Part shown: positions 63,852-64,000 of the stretch, in pieces
Layout: each line of letters begins with the position of its first letter
Numbering within the stretch: the first letter of the stretch is position 1
Assembly (NCBI GenBank): GCA_963682025.1
Contig: OY821519.1
Span: 97,491,585-97,555,584, forward strand
Source of the DNA: Cordilura impudica
Taxonomy: Eukaryota > Arthropoda > Insecta > Diptera > Scathophagidae
Length of the DNA: 64,000 nucleotides
Reading direction: 5' to 3'
The notes under the pieces: generated by a model
Seen by the model: the letters and a program-made list of their open reading frames with translations, nothing else
What the model was told of the DNA's origin: nothing
The model's database searches: none
Program-made: the position numbers and the translations under genes

Positions 63852-64000
63852 AAATTCTTTTCATTTTAGAGTGCATTTCTTTTTTTTTATTTAATTCAAG
63901 GAACACACGAGAGAACTTACAATCACTCAGTACCGGTAAAAATAACCAGAAAAAAATCTATTTCTTTATATATTAATCACCTTAAACCAGATCTCACAAT

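Overview
The window looks like nuclear DNA from a fly: it is strongly A+T-rich, dense in transposon debris and simple repeats, and carries one recognisable host gene. That gene is Pdk1, 3-phosphoinositide-dependent protein kinase 1, on the + strand. Its protein is clearly dipteran (long acidic insert in the activation segment, Drosophila-like PH domain), while the very large introns suggest a bigger genome than Drosophila. A calyptrate fly of the blow fly or house fly kind is my inference, not something shown here.

Layout. 1-3400 holds a nearly complete but dead Transib (RAG1-like) DNA transposon, with 5-bp target duplications and ends that begin with the heptamer CACAGTG. 3925-4320 holds the amino-terminal part of a dead Tc1-like transposase. 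4321-20355 is AT-rich sequence upstream of the Pdk1 coding exons, with a TTAA-flanked MITE (9433-9706), another TIR element (11023-11502) with a tRNA-like core, tandem repeats, and an interlocked inverted-repeat element (17762-18758). One upstream exon (6704-6769) could encode an alternative Pdk1 N-terminus.

Pdk1 coding exons are 20452-20764, 21330-21740, 47341-48567, 48688-48962 and 59224-59517. Splice phases agree at every junction and give an 839-residue protein with an N-terminal low-complexity region, a kinase domain, a PH domain and a Ser/Thr-rich tail. The introns are 565, 25,600, 120 and 10,261 bp. The 25.6-kb intron splits the kinase domain just before the catalytic lysine. It holds a pogo-like MITE, a three-copy 325-350 bp tandem array, a large palindrome (29539-30385), several degenerate arrays, and three copies of a ~780-810 bp element resembling DINE-1/Helentron-derived elements. 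A fourth copy, inverted, and a degenerate fragment lie in the last intron, next to a ~3.75-kb, almost C-free satellite full of AATAAA hexamers.

59518-64000 is the Pdk1 3' UTR and downstream DNA, with a possible decayed transposon (62249-63163) and a short unexplained open segment at the right edge. No rRNA gene, CRISPR array or bacterial-type feature was seen. The strongest observations are the Transib element with RSS-like ends, inverted repeats flanking the kinase-domain exons, the in-frame 120-bp intron, and the sense-strand load of poly(A) signals in the last intron.
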